Assembly: GCA_016933575.1 (NCBI GenBank)
Contig: JAFGAR010000088.1
Span: 186,001 to 250,000, forward strand
DNA length: 64,000 nt
Reading direction: 5' to 3'
From: Candidatus Thorarchaeota archaeon
Lineage (GTDB): Archaea > Asgardarchaeota > Thorarchaeia > Thorarchaeales > Thorarchaeaceae
Part shown: piece by piece, positions 46,931 through 55,274 of the stretch
Numbering within the stretch: the stretch's first letter is position 1
How the letters are laid out: each line of letters opens with the position of its first letter
The notes under the pieces: generated by a model
The model's database searches: none
Seen by the model: the letters and a program-made list of their open reading frames with translations, nothing else
Told to the model about the DNA's origin: nothing
Made by a program: the position numbers and the translations under genes

Positions 46931-46984
46931 GAGTTAATCTCATGCAAAGATGTTTCCAGATAATGGTTGTAGATTATGTGGATA

Positions 46985-47009
46985 ATACCCCTTCATTTCC
47001 TATGGAAAT
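46985..47009 (-). other. ORB-like element B1
   Basis: The minus strand begins ATTTCCATAGGAAATGAAGG and continues GGTAT: dyad TTCC..GGAA, then AAT and a G-string, as in archaeal ORBs. It faces away from the AT-rich spacer. Confidence 0.7.
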
Positions 47010-47128
47010 GGAAAAATGGAGTGATCATGAGCGGTCATTCTAATAATGATAAAAATGGAGATAAATAAGAGCTGTGTAAACAACTATTTATACTTATTGA
47101 TAACTATTCTAATAGACTTCTGATTAAT
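47010..47128. other. AT-rich spacer between ORBs (candidate unwinding element)
   Basis: About 120 bp, strongly AT-rich in its right two thirds (ATGATAAAAATGGAGATAAA, then CTATTTATACTTATTGATAA), bracketed by inverted ORBs. This is the expected place for the duplex unwinding element. Confidence 0.5.
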
Positions 47129-47153
47129 ATTTCTAGTGGAAATGATGGGGTAC
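47129..47153 (+). other. ORB-like element B2
   Basis: The plus strand begins ATTTCTAGTGGAAATGATGG and continues GGTAC, a one- to two-base variant of the ORB pattern, in inverted orientation to element B1. Confidence 0.65.
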
Positions 47154-47164
47154 TATAGAACTTA

Positions 47165-47176
47165 GAACACGTGTTC
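47165..47176. repeat. GAACACGTGTTC palindrome, copy 3
   Basis: A perfect 12-bp palindrome 11 bases right of ORB B2 and four bases left of phased heptad site 3. Confidence 0.6.
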
Positions 47177-47180
47177 TAAT

Positions 47181-47196
47181 GTATTACATGTATTAC
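47181..47196 (+). repeat. Phased heptad site 3 (at the origin)
   Basis: GTATTACATGTATTAC: two exact direct copies of the heptad starting nine bases apart, next to the ORB pair. Confidence 0.65.
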
Positions 47197-47298
47197 GGAT
47201 ATAAAGAAACCTAGTAGACAAAAATAATCCAATACCACAAGACTGATACAGTGTTCTTAATGCAAACCGGCATACGTTAGAAAGTGGAGGATCCATGA

Positions 47299-49191
47299 TT
47301 GGCGAAACCTCAAGAATTGCTTGAAGACACACCTGGAAAAGAAGTACTACTTCTAGCGAACGAGGCGATTGCTCGTGGAGTGTTAGAGGCTGGAGTTCGA
47401 CTTGTTTCTCTCTATCCAGGCACACCTAGCAGCGAAATTGGAAACAATCTTACTTTCATGGCACCGCATATTCCAAATTTCTACTTTGAATTCAGTACAA
47501 ATGAAAAGGTAGCCTTGGAAGTTGCTGGAGCTGCTGCAGTGGCTGGTGTTAGATCCATGATGGTCTGTAAAGGACCTGGACTGAATGTTGCCGCAGATCC
47601 ATTCTTTTCTCTTGCATACGTAGGAGTACGCGCTGGAATGGTCATTGTTGTTGCTGATGATCCTAGTATGTGGAGCTCACAAAATGAGAATGATAGTCGA
47701 TATTATGCATTAATGGGAAACATGCCAATGATGGAACCTGCAGATCCTATCGAAGCAAAATCAATGCTACTTGAAGCATTCAAGTTTTCTGAAATATTTG
47801 AACTTCCAGTTCTGTTTAGAACAACAACCCGTGTGAATCATACTAGAGCTCCCATAAGATATGGACCAATTCTTCCACGTCCTGACAAAGTAGAATTCAA
47901 AAAGGATCCTTTCAGATTTGTACCAATTCCATCCGTTGCTAGAACTAGACATCCATGGTTACTTGCTCAAATCGAGAAAGCACGAGAAGTATCTGAAACC
48001 AGTCCTCTTAATTTTACAGAGGGTCAAGGAGATTTAGGAATTATTACTAGTGGTGTTTCATATAATTATGTGAAAGAAGCTCTTGTTGTAATGAACCTTA
48101 AAGCTGAAGTCTTGAAGCTTGGAATCACTCATCCAATACCTGAGAAGAAGATTATTGATTTTCTTAAGCGACATAACAAGGTAGTCATCGTAGAAGAGCT
48201 TGAACCCTTCATCGAAACACATACTCGCCGATTATCACAGCTGCATTCTATCAAAGTGGAAATACTCGGCAAAGATCAGGGCTATTTCTCTCGTGTTGGT
48301 GAATACAGTCCTCGAATAGTTATGGAAGTCCTGTGCACAATTAATAATTGTAATACACCTATTAATTGGACAGAGATTGACAATAGAGTAGGAAAGATAC
48401 CCGACTTACCACCAAGACCTCCTCTGCTATGCGCAGGTTGTCCTCATCGAGCATCTTACTATGCCATTCGAACAGCAACTAGAGGAAAAGCAATCTATCC
48501 TTCTGATATCGGTTGCTATACTTTGAGTATAGCTCCGCCTCTGGAAACAGCAGACATTCTCTTTGATATGGGTTCGTCGATTTCTACTGCATGTGGAATA
48601 GCAGAAGTAACTGACCAAGATGTTGTAGCAACAATTGGCGATAGTACCTTCTTTGCATCCGGATTGCCCGGAATTGTTAATGCGGTATACAATCAACATC
48701 GAATTTGTCTTGTTGTTCTTGACAACAGAACAACAGCAATGACTGGGCATCAACCACATCCTGGTACAGGGATTACAGGTATGCAAAAGAAAGTTACACC
48801 TCTAGACATCGAAGATGTATGTAAGGGTCTCGGTGTGAAATATGTTAAAACAATCAATCCTTTTGAATCAGTAGCTGGTCTTGTTGGCGAAGTTCGAGAG
48901 ATGGTAAAATGGTCTAGAGAGAATCATAGTCCTGCAGTACTAGTTTCCAAAGAACCATGTGCTTTGCTGACAGCTGCTGATCGTCGTCGTCAAGGACTTA
49001 CTCCACCAAAATACTATGTTGATTCAGAAACATGTACTGCCTGCAAACGTTGCCTTAATCGTTTATCTTGTCCTGCAATGTACATGGACCCTGATACAGA
49101 AAAAGCAGTCATAGATGAAACACTCTGTAATCTATGTGGAACATGTGTAGCAGTCTGCCCTCAAGGTGCAATTAAGCAGGAGGGTAAATAA
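47299..49191 (+). CDS. iorA: Indolepyruvate ferredoxin oxidoreductase alpha subunit
   Basis: A 630-residue IorA that oxidatively decarboxylates aryl pyruvates from aromatic amino-acid breakdown. It has GYPGTPSSEI-like SLYPGTPSSEIG, the thiamine-diphosphate region (CAGCPHRASYY, then IGDSTFFASGLPG and NAVYNQH) and a C-terminal 2[4Fe-4S] ferredoxin domain (CTACKRCLNRLSCP, then CNLCGTCVAVCP). TTG at 47299 has GGAGG eight bases upstream; an out-of-frame ATG lies in between. iorB follows at once. Confidence 0.93.
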   Translation: MAKPQELLEDTPGKEVLLLANEAIARGVLEAGVRLVSLYPGTPSSEIGNNLTFMAPHIPNFYFEFSTNEKVALEVAGAAAVAGVRSMMVCKGPGLNVAADPFFSLAYVGVRAGMVIVVADDPSMWSSQNENDSRYYALMGNMPMMEPADPIEAKSMLLEAFKFSEIFELPVLFRTTTRVNHTRAPIRYGPILPRPDKVEFKKDPFRFVPIPSVARTRHPWLLAQIEKAREVSETSPLNFTEGQGDLGIITSGVSYNYVKEALVVMNLKAEVLKLGITHPIPEKKIIDFLKRHNKVVIVEELEPFIETHTRRLSQLHSIKVEILGKDQGYFSRVGEYSPRIVMEVLCTINNCNTPINWTEIDNRVGKIPDLPPRPPLLCAGCPHRASYYAIRTATRGKAIYPSDIGCYTLSIAPPLETADILFDMGSSISTACGIAEVTDQDVVATIGDSTFFASGLPGIVNAVYNQHRICLVVLDNRTTAMTGHQPHPGTGITGMQKKVTPLDIEDVCKGLGVKYVKTINPFESVAGLVGEVREMVKWSRENHSPAVLVSKEPCALLTAADRRRQGLTPPKYYVDSETCTACKRCLNRLSCPAMYMDPDTEKAVIDETLCNLCGTCVAVCPQGAIKQEGK

Positions 49192-49806
49192 ATGAGTCGT
49201 AATACTAGTAATACAATTATCAACATAGCTATATCCGGCGTTGGCGGTCAAGGTGTCTTGACTCTTGCAGAACTTCTTGCAAAGGCAGCCCTGAAAGAAG
49301 GCTTGAACGTGCGGGTCGGTGAGATTCATGGAATGGCTCAACGAGGTGGTCATGTAGTATGTACCGTTAGAATCGGTGATGCTCACGGTCCAGTAATTGA
49401 CACAGGTACTGCAGATCTATTAGTTGGTTTTGAACCGGTTGAAACATTAAGAGAAATTCATCTAGTCAAAAGGGGTGGATATGTGCTGATGAGTTCACAT
49501 ATTCAATTTCCTGTAGCAGTATCTATGGGGAAGGCCAAGTACCCAAGTAATGATGAAATCCTAGACACAATCAAGACATTCACGAACAAGATTATTGAAT
49601 TCGATGCAATGGAGGTCGCCCGGAACTCAGGAAGTTCCAGAGCATTAAACATGGTCATGTTTGGTGGAATCATCGGCACTGGTCTTGTTCCAATTAGCAA
49701 AGATGCTGCTCTTCAAGTCATACGTGAATCGTTTCCCTCTAAATTTGAGAAAATAAACACAATTGCAGCAGAAACGGGTATCAACAAGGTCAAGCAATTG
49801 CTCTAA
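49192..49806 (+). CDS. iorB: Indolepyruvate ferredoxin oxidoreductase beta subunit
   Basis: A 204-residue gamma-type subunit of 2-oxoacid ferredoxin oxidoreductases. ISGVGGQGVLTLAELLAKAA is the CoA/pyruvate-domain signature, followed by GMAQRGGHVVCTVR. ATG abuts the iorA stop, so the two genes form an operon. Site 4 of the phased heptads lies just after the stop. Confidence 0.93.
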   Translation: MSRNTSNTIINIAISGVGGQGVLTLAELLAKAALKEGLNVRVGEIHGMAQRGGHVVCTVRIGDAHGPVIDTGTADLLVGFEPVETLREIHLVKRGGYVLMSSHIQFPVAVSMGKAKYPSNDEILDTIKTFTNKIIEFDAMEVARNSGSSRALNMVMFGGIIGTGLVPISKDAALQVIRESFPSKFEKINTIAAETGINKVKQLL

Positions 49807-49810
49807 TTAT

Positions 49811-49828
49811 GTATTAATTGTATTACAT
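49811..49828 (+). repeat. Phased heptad site 4
   Basis: GTATTAATTGTATTACAT, with words starting nine bases apart and a further weak ATTATGA in phase. It lies between convergent iorB and hypF. Confidence 0.6.
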
Positions 49829-49829
49829 A

Positions 49830-52190
49830 TTATGACCACTGATTGACGAACAGAGCTGCACTACTTGCAACTTGTCCTGCTGATACTCCACCATCGCCAG
49901 GTGGAATAATTGAATGAAATATAGGAACCAATCCAGACCGCTTCACTTGTTTCCCAATTGCTGATGTGATAATCCGATTAAGAGCCACCCCACCAGAAAA
50001 TCCAATATGTAACACTCCTTCTTCTTCAGCCACATCACAGGCAAGCTTTGCAAGACTCTCACCTAAATGCCATTGAGCGATATATGCAAGTTCCTTTCTA
50101 CTGACTCCTTTATTCTTGAGATCAAGAATCTCCAAGAGTGAATTAGTAGTGTCCAAAACAGGACCATAATCTGCTTCTACAAATCTTGGTTCGATTCTAA
50201 TATCACTAGGATGAGCGACTGCCTCCAATTTTATTGGACACTCACCATCATACGAGTTTTCTGAGCAAATATCCAGGGCAAGAGCTATAGCATCAAGAAA
50301 TCGACCAGCACTCGTACTTGAAATCGTGTTTATTCTCTGTCTTTCAGATTTGAGTAGAGTTTCCAATACTTGTTCAGAAATTGGTGTATTAGGTCCCACT
50401 TGGGATGATCCTAACATATCCAGGAGTTTCTTACTATCTATCTCTTCTCCAACAATTCCAATGAGTGATCGTGCAGCATAGACTGCAGACAAATCACCAC
50501 CTGTGTATACCTGAGAAACAAGCCCTCCTCTTCTCTCAGATTCTTCACAATTACCAACAAGAATCTCACCACCCCAAGCAGTTCCATCTGTTCCATATCC
50601 ATATCCATCAGCTGTAATACAAACAATACGACTATCACAGGGAATCACACCATCAACCATTACTGCTGCAAGATGTGCGTGATGATGTTGAATACGAAAG
50701 AGGGGAACATTGTTGCTGTTAGACAATCTTTGAGCCAATTCAGTGCTCAAGAATTCAGGATGCAAATCACAGGCAACAGCATCTAACTTATTGACATCAA
50801 GAAGATGTAACATATGTTCAATTGCATCAGAGAGAAAATCAATATTTTCTGATTGATCAGTATCTCCAATGTATTGTGTCATATATATTCGACCAGATTT
50901 TAGGACCGCCCCTGTTGTTTTTTCTTCTGGACCAACACCAATAATTCTGAGAGATCTCCATGGCCCGCCAAAGTGAAGTGGTTCTGGTACGTAGCCCCTT
51001 GCACGTCTGATGAAAACAGGACTTGTATCATCTAACAATTTGACAACTGAATCATCAGCCCGTTGATGGATCCTTCGGTTGTGAACTAAGAAATAATCGA
51101 CAATATCGCTCAGTTCACTCATTATTTTACTCGAATCAATGTACATAGGGACCCCAGTAGGGTTCGCACTTGTCATGACCAAAGCTGGTTCCTTAGTGTA
51201 CTTGAAAAGAAGATGATGCATTGGTGCGTATGGTAACATGACTCCGATACTGTCCAAGTTCGGAGCTATAGCATCTAAGACATCATGCTGTAATATCTGT
51301 AATACATTATTTTCAAAGTTCTTCTTCGCCAAGACTATAGGTCTTCTCCATGAAGTGAGAATTCTTTCTTCAACTTCATTGATATTAACGATACCTTTGA
51401 GAGTTTTCAAATCCCGAACCATAATCGCAAATGGTTGGGTTGGTCTTCCTTTTCTTAGTCTTAATCTATGAATTACTCTATGATCACTAGTCTTTGTTGC
51501 AATGTGAGTTCCAGATATTCCTTGAAGTGCGACTATCTTATCACGGTCAATTAGATTCGCAGTCATTTCAATTGGATTTCTATCAGAGACCGTTTCACTA
51601 TCTTTGTCAAGAAGTCGGTAAATTGGACCACACGTTTCACAGGCTGTTGTCTGAGCATGATATCTTCTATCAAAGGGATTTGTATAACCTGTATTACAAA
51701 TATTACATAATGGAAAATCTATCATAGTAGTATTTGGTCTATCGTAAGGAAGATCTGTAACAGTTGAGAACCTTGGTCCACACGCCGCACATGATGTGAA
51801 TGGGTAGAGATACCAATGAGATGTTGGATCATCTAGATCCCTGATGCAATCATCACAGATTGCAATGTCTGGTGGTAATACAGGAATAGCGTCTTTATTT
51901 CTCTCTGTTGAAGACTTACGGATTTCGAACTCTCTGAATACCTTCTGTGAATTTGACCATTGTACGTCGAGCGAATCTATCCTTGATATCGAAGGAGAAT
52001 CATGTTTAATATTCCAAATCAAATTTTGAATACTTTCTTCTTCACCTTCAACAATAATCTCAACACCTGCATCACCAAGATTCTTGACATAGCCATCAAG
52101 CGACAATGACTTTGCAATACGATAGATGAAAGGTCTAAATCCTACTCCTTGAACGATTCCAGTTACATGGATTGTCGCTTGTTTTTGCAC
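49830..52190 (-). CDS. hypF: Carbamoyltransferase HypF
   Basis: A 786-residue HypF that makes the thiocarbamate precursor of the CN ligands of NiFe hydrogenases. Its domains are acylphosphatase (1-90; GIVQGVGFRPFIYR), two zinc motifs (CDDC..CAACG and CNICN..CETCG), a YrdC-like domain (about 190-375) and a Kae1/TobZ-like C-terminal domain with HHHAH and the GFSGGVALN motif. No hydrogenase or other hyp gene is in the window. Three coding stretches happen to carry phased GTAATAC-type pairs. Confidence 0.95.
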   Translation of the reverse strand: MQKQATIHVTGIVQGVGFRPFIYRIAKSLSLDGYVKNLGDAGVEIIVEGEEESIQNLIWNIKHDSPSISRIDSLDVQWSNSQKVFREFEIRKSSTERNKDAIPVLPPDIAICDDCIRDLDDPTSHWYLYPFTSCAACGPRFSTVTDLPYDRPNTTMIDFPLCNICNTGYTNPFDRRYHAQTTACETCGPIYRLLDKDSETVSDRNPIEMTANLIDRDKIVALQGISGTHIATKTSDHRVIHRLRLRKGRPTQPFAIMVRDLKTLKGIVNINEVEERILTSWRRPIVLAKKNFENNVLQILQHDVLDAIAPNLDSIGVMLPYAPMHHLLFKYTKEPALVMTSANPTGVPMYIDSSKIMSELSDIVDYFLVHNRRIHQRADDSVVKLLDDTSPVFIRRARGYVPEPLHFGGPWRSLRIIGVGPEEKTTGAVLKSGRIYMTQYIGDTDQSENIDFLSDAIEHMLHLLDVNKLDAVACDLHPEFLSTELAQRLSNSNNVPLFRIQHHHAHLAAVMVDGVIPCDSRIVCITADGYGYGTDGTAWGGEILVGNCEESERRGGLVSQVYTGGDLSAVYAARSLIGIVGEEIDSKKLLDMLGSSQVGPNTPISEQVLETLLKSERQRINTISSTSAGRFLDAIALALDICSENSYDGECPIKLEAVAHPSDIRIEPRFVEADYGPVLDTTNSLLEILDLKNKGVSRKELAYIAQWHLGESLAKLACDVAEEEGVLHIGFSGGVALNRIITSAIGKQVKRSGLVPIFHSIIPPGDGGVSAGQVASSAALFVNQWS

Positions 52191-52268
52191 TGTAGTAGCT
52201 CCTTCACATTTTAATATTCAAACTAAATATTAATCCAATGACGTGGTCCTATAACGACTTAATGTATC

Positions 52269-52284
52269 GTAATACAAATAATAC
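52269..52284 (-). repeat. Phased heptad site 5
   Basis: GTAATACAAATAATAC on the plus strand: two words nine bases apart, in the divergent gap between hypF and the gene at 52349. Confidence 0.65.
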
Positions 52285-52348
52285 AATCATATATTCTACT
52301 TAGTATAGGTCCTCTTAAGGCTTGAAACATATAAACATCTGATCAGGC

Positions 52349-52762
52349 TTGACGACTAACACTCCTATCAAATCATTAGTTCACGAACCAGAGACAACCC
52401 CCTCAGTCTTAGCTTCAATTCCTGACAGTCTCAAGTATACACTTCTTGAGTCTATCAGTGTTGAGAAAAAATCAAGAAAATCAATACTTGTTTCAAGTAA
52501 CAATCTCACAAATCGTTTCATTCTATCAAGATGGGGAATTCGACCATCTCAGCGAAGGCGATACAAGAATCTATTTTCATCGATAAGAAAACACTGCCGA
52601 ATACTCTTTCAACATTATCTTCTTCGTGGACGTATAGAATGGATTGATAATTCAGGAAAACATCTCTTTGGTGTTTTCAAATTTGATGAAGTACGTGGCA
52701 ATCTAATCTTGGGATTTGTTCCAATGTCTCCAGAATCCGAATGGACTCTTTCTAATCGATGA
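52349..52762 (+). CDS. Hypothetical basic protein
   Basis: A 137-residue protein with no family I recognise. The first 60 residues are polar. The middle is very basic (IRPSQRRRYKNLFSSIRKHC), and the last 40 form hydrophobic strands (HLFGVFKFDEVRGNLILGFV). The start (TTG at 52349) is uncertain, as the ribosome site is weak. It is flanked by phased heptad sites 5 and 6 and followed by another unknown gene on the same strand. Confidence 0.5.
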   Translation: MTTNTPIKSLVHEPETTPSVLASIPDSLKYTLLESISVEKKSRKSILVSSNNLTNRFILSRWGIRPSQRRRYKNLFSSIRKHCRILFQHYLLRGRIEWIDNSGKHLFGVFKFDEVRGNLILGFVPMSPESEWTLSNR

Positions 52763-52780
52763 CATCCATTAGCGTTTTCT

Positions 52781-52796
52781 GTAATACAAGTATCAC
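52781..52796 (-). repeat. Phased heptad site 6
   Basis: GTAATACAAGTATCAC on the plus strand: one exact and one degenerate word nine bases apart, between two unknown genes. Confidence 0.5.
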
Positions 52797-52948
52797 AATA
52801 TTTAAAGAAGAGGAATAAGTTATCTACCTTTGTATACAATATTGTATCCGTGCAGAACAACAGACTTCACATTGAAGGAAATGCGTTATTGGTGGCTTAG
52901 AAGGCTTTTAGAAGCATTTTCTATCTACCATGAAGGAGCACTACCAGG

Positions 52949-53479
52949 ATGAACAATAATGATAAAAAAATGAGGGAGATAGCATCTGGAACAAAACAGG
53001 TATTACAAGAACCAATTCTTAGACTACTACAAGCCGGGTCTGTACTAAGTCTCCCACAGCTTGAAACACTTCTAATAGATTTGGTCATCGAAGACAACTA
53101 TGGTACTCATATCACTTATGATGATAAAGCATCTTTTAGATCCAAATCCGGAACTAGATCAAAAGGCGTTTCAAGAGGTGCATTCAATAGAACATTAAAA
53201 CAAGCCAGAAAAAATGTGACAAGGTGTCTCTATACAATGCTACTCCTTACTTACCTTGGTTTGTTTGAACTTACGATATTTCGTCCTTTCGAAGAAGTTG
53301 CAGCTCGTATCGGCGATTATCGTAGAATCAGAGAAATACTCGCAGGGAAGACAGACTTGAGTCAAGAGGATCTAGAAAGCATCAAAGTCACTGAACGTAC
53401 GATTATTGCAGCCTTAGAAGATTTAGTTTCATCTCTTGCATTAAAGACCGAAACTTCAAGAAGGAAACCTATGGAATAA
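52949..53479 (+). CDS. Hypothetical helical protein
   Basis: A 176-residue, largely helical protein of unknown family. SVLSLPQLETLLIDLVIEDN and the basic GVSRGAFNRTLKQARKNVTR could be part of a helix-turn-helix, followed by a hydrophobic helix (YTMLLLTYLGLFEL) and a regular helical tail. AAGGAG lies about ten bases before ATG. It is followed by site 7. A DNA-binding role is possible but only inferred. Confidence 0.6.
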   Translation: MNNNDKKMREIASGTKQVLQEPILRLLQAGSVLSLPQLETLLIDLVIEDNYGTHITYDDKASFRSKSGTRSKGVSRGAFNRTLKQARKNVTRCLYTMLLLTYLGLFELTIFRPFEEVAARIGDYRRIREILAGKTDLSQEDLESIKVTERTIIAALEDLVSSLALKTETSRRKPME

Positions 53480-53490
53480 TTTGAAAATAT

Positions 53491-53507
53491 GTATTATTTG
53501 TATTACA
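53491..53507 (+). repeat. Phased heptad site 7
   Basis: GTATTATTTGTATTACA, words nine bases apart, 12 bases after the preceding stop. Confidence 0.65.
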
Positions 53508-53866
53508 TCATGAATTCTAGATAGTCCTAGAATTTTAGTCAGAGCTGTAAAAAAGAAACGGCTCGAGTGTGTCGTACAGAAGAAGCGCGACAGACATCTG
53601 GAATCACATTCCGGCACTAGCGCATTCAAGCTACCGTTAAGTCATCCTGGAGATTTTTTGAGGAGATAGAGATGACAATGAAAGTACCTGAAACGTCAGA
53701 GTGATTGTGATCCATCGACGTCAGCCTATCTTCCATTGTTACAACACACTCATACAATGACATGTAACAATTGTACATAGTTCTAATCTTAGAACGAGAA
53801 ATTCTAGGTCAAATCATCAAAGTCTTGGCGCGAAATTATATCGAAAGGATTAGAATCTCCATATAT
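53508..53866. other. Long intergenic stretch without a clear gene
   Basis: Part of a 501-bp gap. It holds a locally less AT-rich patch (about 53560-53640) with small hairpins such as GGAATCACATTCC, and a ribosome-site-like GAGGAGATAGAG before ATG at 53671 that opens only ten codons. I see no convincing protein or known RNA. A small RNA or leader peptide is possible. Confidence 0.3.
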
Positions 53867-53891
53867 CTAATACTAGTAATACAAATAATAC
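53867..53891 (-). repeat. Phased heptad site 8 (triple)
   Basis: Plus-strand words CTAATAC, GTAATAC and ATAATAC start at 53867, 53876 and 53885, exactly nine bases apart. It lies 90 bases before the gene at 53981. Confidence 0.65.
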
Positions 53892-53980
53892 ATTTTCTAC
53901 TCAATAGCACAATTAATCACATAAGTATGAGAACCATATCAAAAGTAAACCAATGATTATCAAAATCACGAGGTCCAGTA

Positions 53981-55210
53981 TTGTCTGAAGAAAAGAATCG
54001 TTCATCAATCCTGAAAGCCGCAAAAGACCGCGCAAGGCAATCAGAAATGCAATCAAATATTCAAATGATTACTGATGCCATTGGAGACCGAAGGGATCGC
54101 GACCTATTAGACATTCTTTCCCAATTGGAACAAGATACTGGTTGGCCAATCGCTCTCGAGTATCTACTTGAAGCAAAAGACTTTTGCTACTCACTTCCAA
54201 TTGGATCTGGTCCAATAAGGACTCAACTAGAACCCCTCAAGTATCGAGAGATGGTATTTTCCATTTTTTCATGTGATGGACTTGAGCCAATTATCACGCC
54301 TACCATTGAACTACTAACTCCTTTGAAAGACGAGCACTCCCTTCTGGATGCATCTCGCAAATTGCGCAACAGAATCGAGCAATTAGCTATGAATCAAATT
54401 CAATCTGGAGATACATTGTTTTTCGACTCTTCAGATTTTGGAATCTCATTTTCAAAAGAATTCTCAAACACACTTGATCAAATGATGAACAAACAAATCC
54501 ATGGACTGGTCTTGGAGAAACATAATGATGAGATTGACATCAGTCCTCTTTGGCAATATGAAACAGGTCGTTTAACATTATCAAAATTGGGAATTAGAGG
54601 GAAGGAGATAGATCTTGAAACTGCTAATCTAGTATTATCTGTAATACAACAACCAATCACAATCTCTAATTCTTCTACACACAATAGTTCCCCATTACAT
54701 CATCCAACAAATCCAAAATACAGGGAATTGCTTGACTGCATTATTGAACAGAACATCGATGGACTGCGTTCATTGTCAAGTAGACATTCTTACATTATAC
54801 TAAAACAACTATTAGAGGAAGCAATAGATCGATATGCTCAAACATCATCAAGTCTAGATTATAGACGAATTCTAAATCTTATCAATGCTCATGTCAGAAT
54901 CCGAACTCCAGAATCAATTCAATTACTTCAACTTCTCATAAATCACAAGGATATACGTATTGCATCTGTGGCAATCACGGCTTTGGGCAACTTCTATCAC
55001 GAGTCAGCTGTATATGTCTTGGTGGATTCTTTATGTGATACCAAAAATATGGAGATTGTAAGAAGAACCACAGCTGCAATCAAAACCATTGCACGAAGGT
55101 GTCCAGAAACCAATTATGTAATCATGCAAGCTCTTGAATCTGCATGTACACACAAAGCTCGATTACGACATATACAGAAGGAAATTGGCAAGCAAAAGGC
55201 TTTGTATTAA
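53981..55210 (+). CDS. Hypothetical protein with C-terminal HEAT-like repeats
   Basis: A 409-residue soluble protein. The N-terminal part is helical and charged, and the middle is not recognised. Residues about 300-390 resemble HEAT repeats (DIRIASVAITALGNFYHESA, then VYVLVDSLCDTKNMEIVRRT), a scaffold for protein binding. TTG at 53981 has GAGGT six bases upstream. It ends within site 9 of the phased heptads, and one in-frame phased pair lies at 54632. Its role is unknown. Confidence 0.6.
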   Translation: MSEEKNRSSILKAAKDRARQSEMQSNIQMITDAIGDRRDRDLLDILSQLEQDTGWPIALEYLLEAKDFCYSLPIGSGPIRTQLEPLKYREMVFSIFSCDGLEPIITPTIELLTPLKDEHSLLDASRKLRNRIEQLAMNQIQSGDTLFFDSSDFGISFSKEFSNTLDQMMNKQIHGLVLEKHNDEIDISPLWQYETGRLTLSKLGIRGKEIDLETANLVLSVIQQPITISNSSTHNSSPLHHPTNPKYRELLDCIIEQNIDGLRSLSSRHSYIILKQLLEEAIDRYAQTSSSLDYRRILNLINAHVRIRTPESIQLLQLLINHKDIRIASVAITALGNFYHESAVYVLVDSLCDTKNMEIVRRTTAAIKTIARRCPETNYVIMQALESACTHKARLRHIQKEIGKQKALY

Positions 55211-55228
55211 TAGTATTACATGTATTTT
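55204..55228 (+). repeat. Phased heptad site 9 (triple)
   Basis: GTATTAA, GTATTAC and GTATTTT start at 55204, 55213 and 55222. The first overlaps the stop codon of the preceding gene, and the site lies upstream of the acyl-CoA synthetase gene. Confidence 0.6.
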
Positions 55229-55274
55229 ATTACTCTCGACAGACATAAATCGTATTCGTATCAGGCGTCAGATT

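Larger units (their letters stand above)
46913..47298. other. Putative replication origin region B
   Basis: An intergenic region of 386 bp without a credible gene. In order it holds a GAACACGTGTTC palindrome (46919), a minus-oriented ORB (46985), about 120 bp of AT-rich DNA, a plus-oriented ORB (47129), a second GAACACGTGTTC (47165) and phased heptad site 3 (47181). Inverted ORBs around an AT-rich unwinding element are the typical plan of an archaeal oriC. Confidence 0.7.

Noticed and set aside
47162..47425. An 87-residue minus-strand frame across the start of iorA.
   Set aside because: It is antisense to the conserved N-terminus of iorA and runs into the origin region.
51286..51710. The phased GTAATAC-type pairs inside hypF as functional sites.
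   Set aside because: They encode conserved residues (for example the CNICNT zinc motif), so they may arise from codon use. I list them only as supporting observations.
53668..53720. A possible C/D box RNA near AGATGACA and CCTGAAA.
   Set aside because: The C box is imperfect and no proper terminal D box follows.
53771..53956. A 61-residue hydrophobic open frame in the long gap before 53981.
   Set aside because: There is no ribosome site, it reads through phased heptad site 8, and the Ile-rich composition follows from AT-rich DNA.
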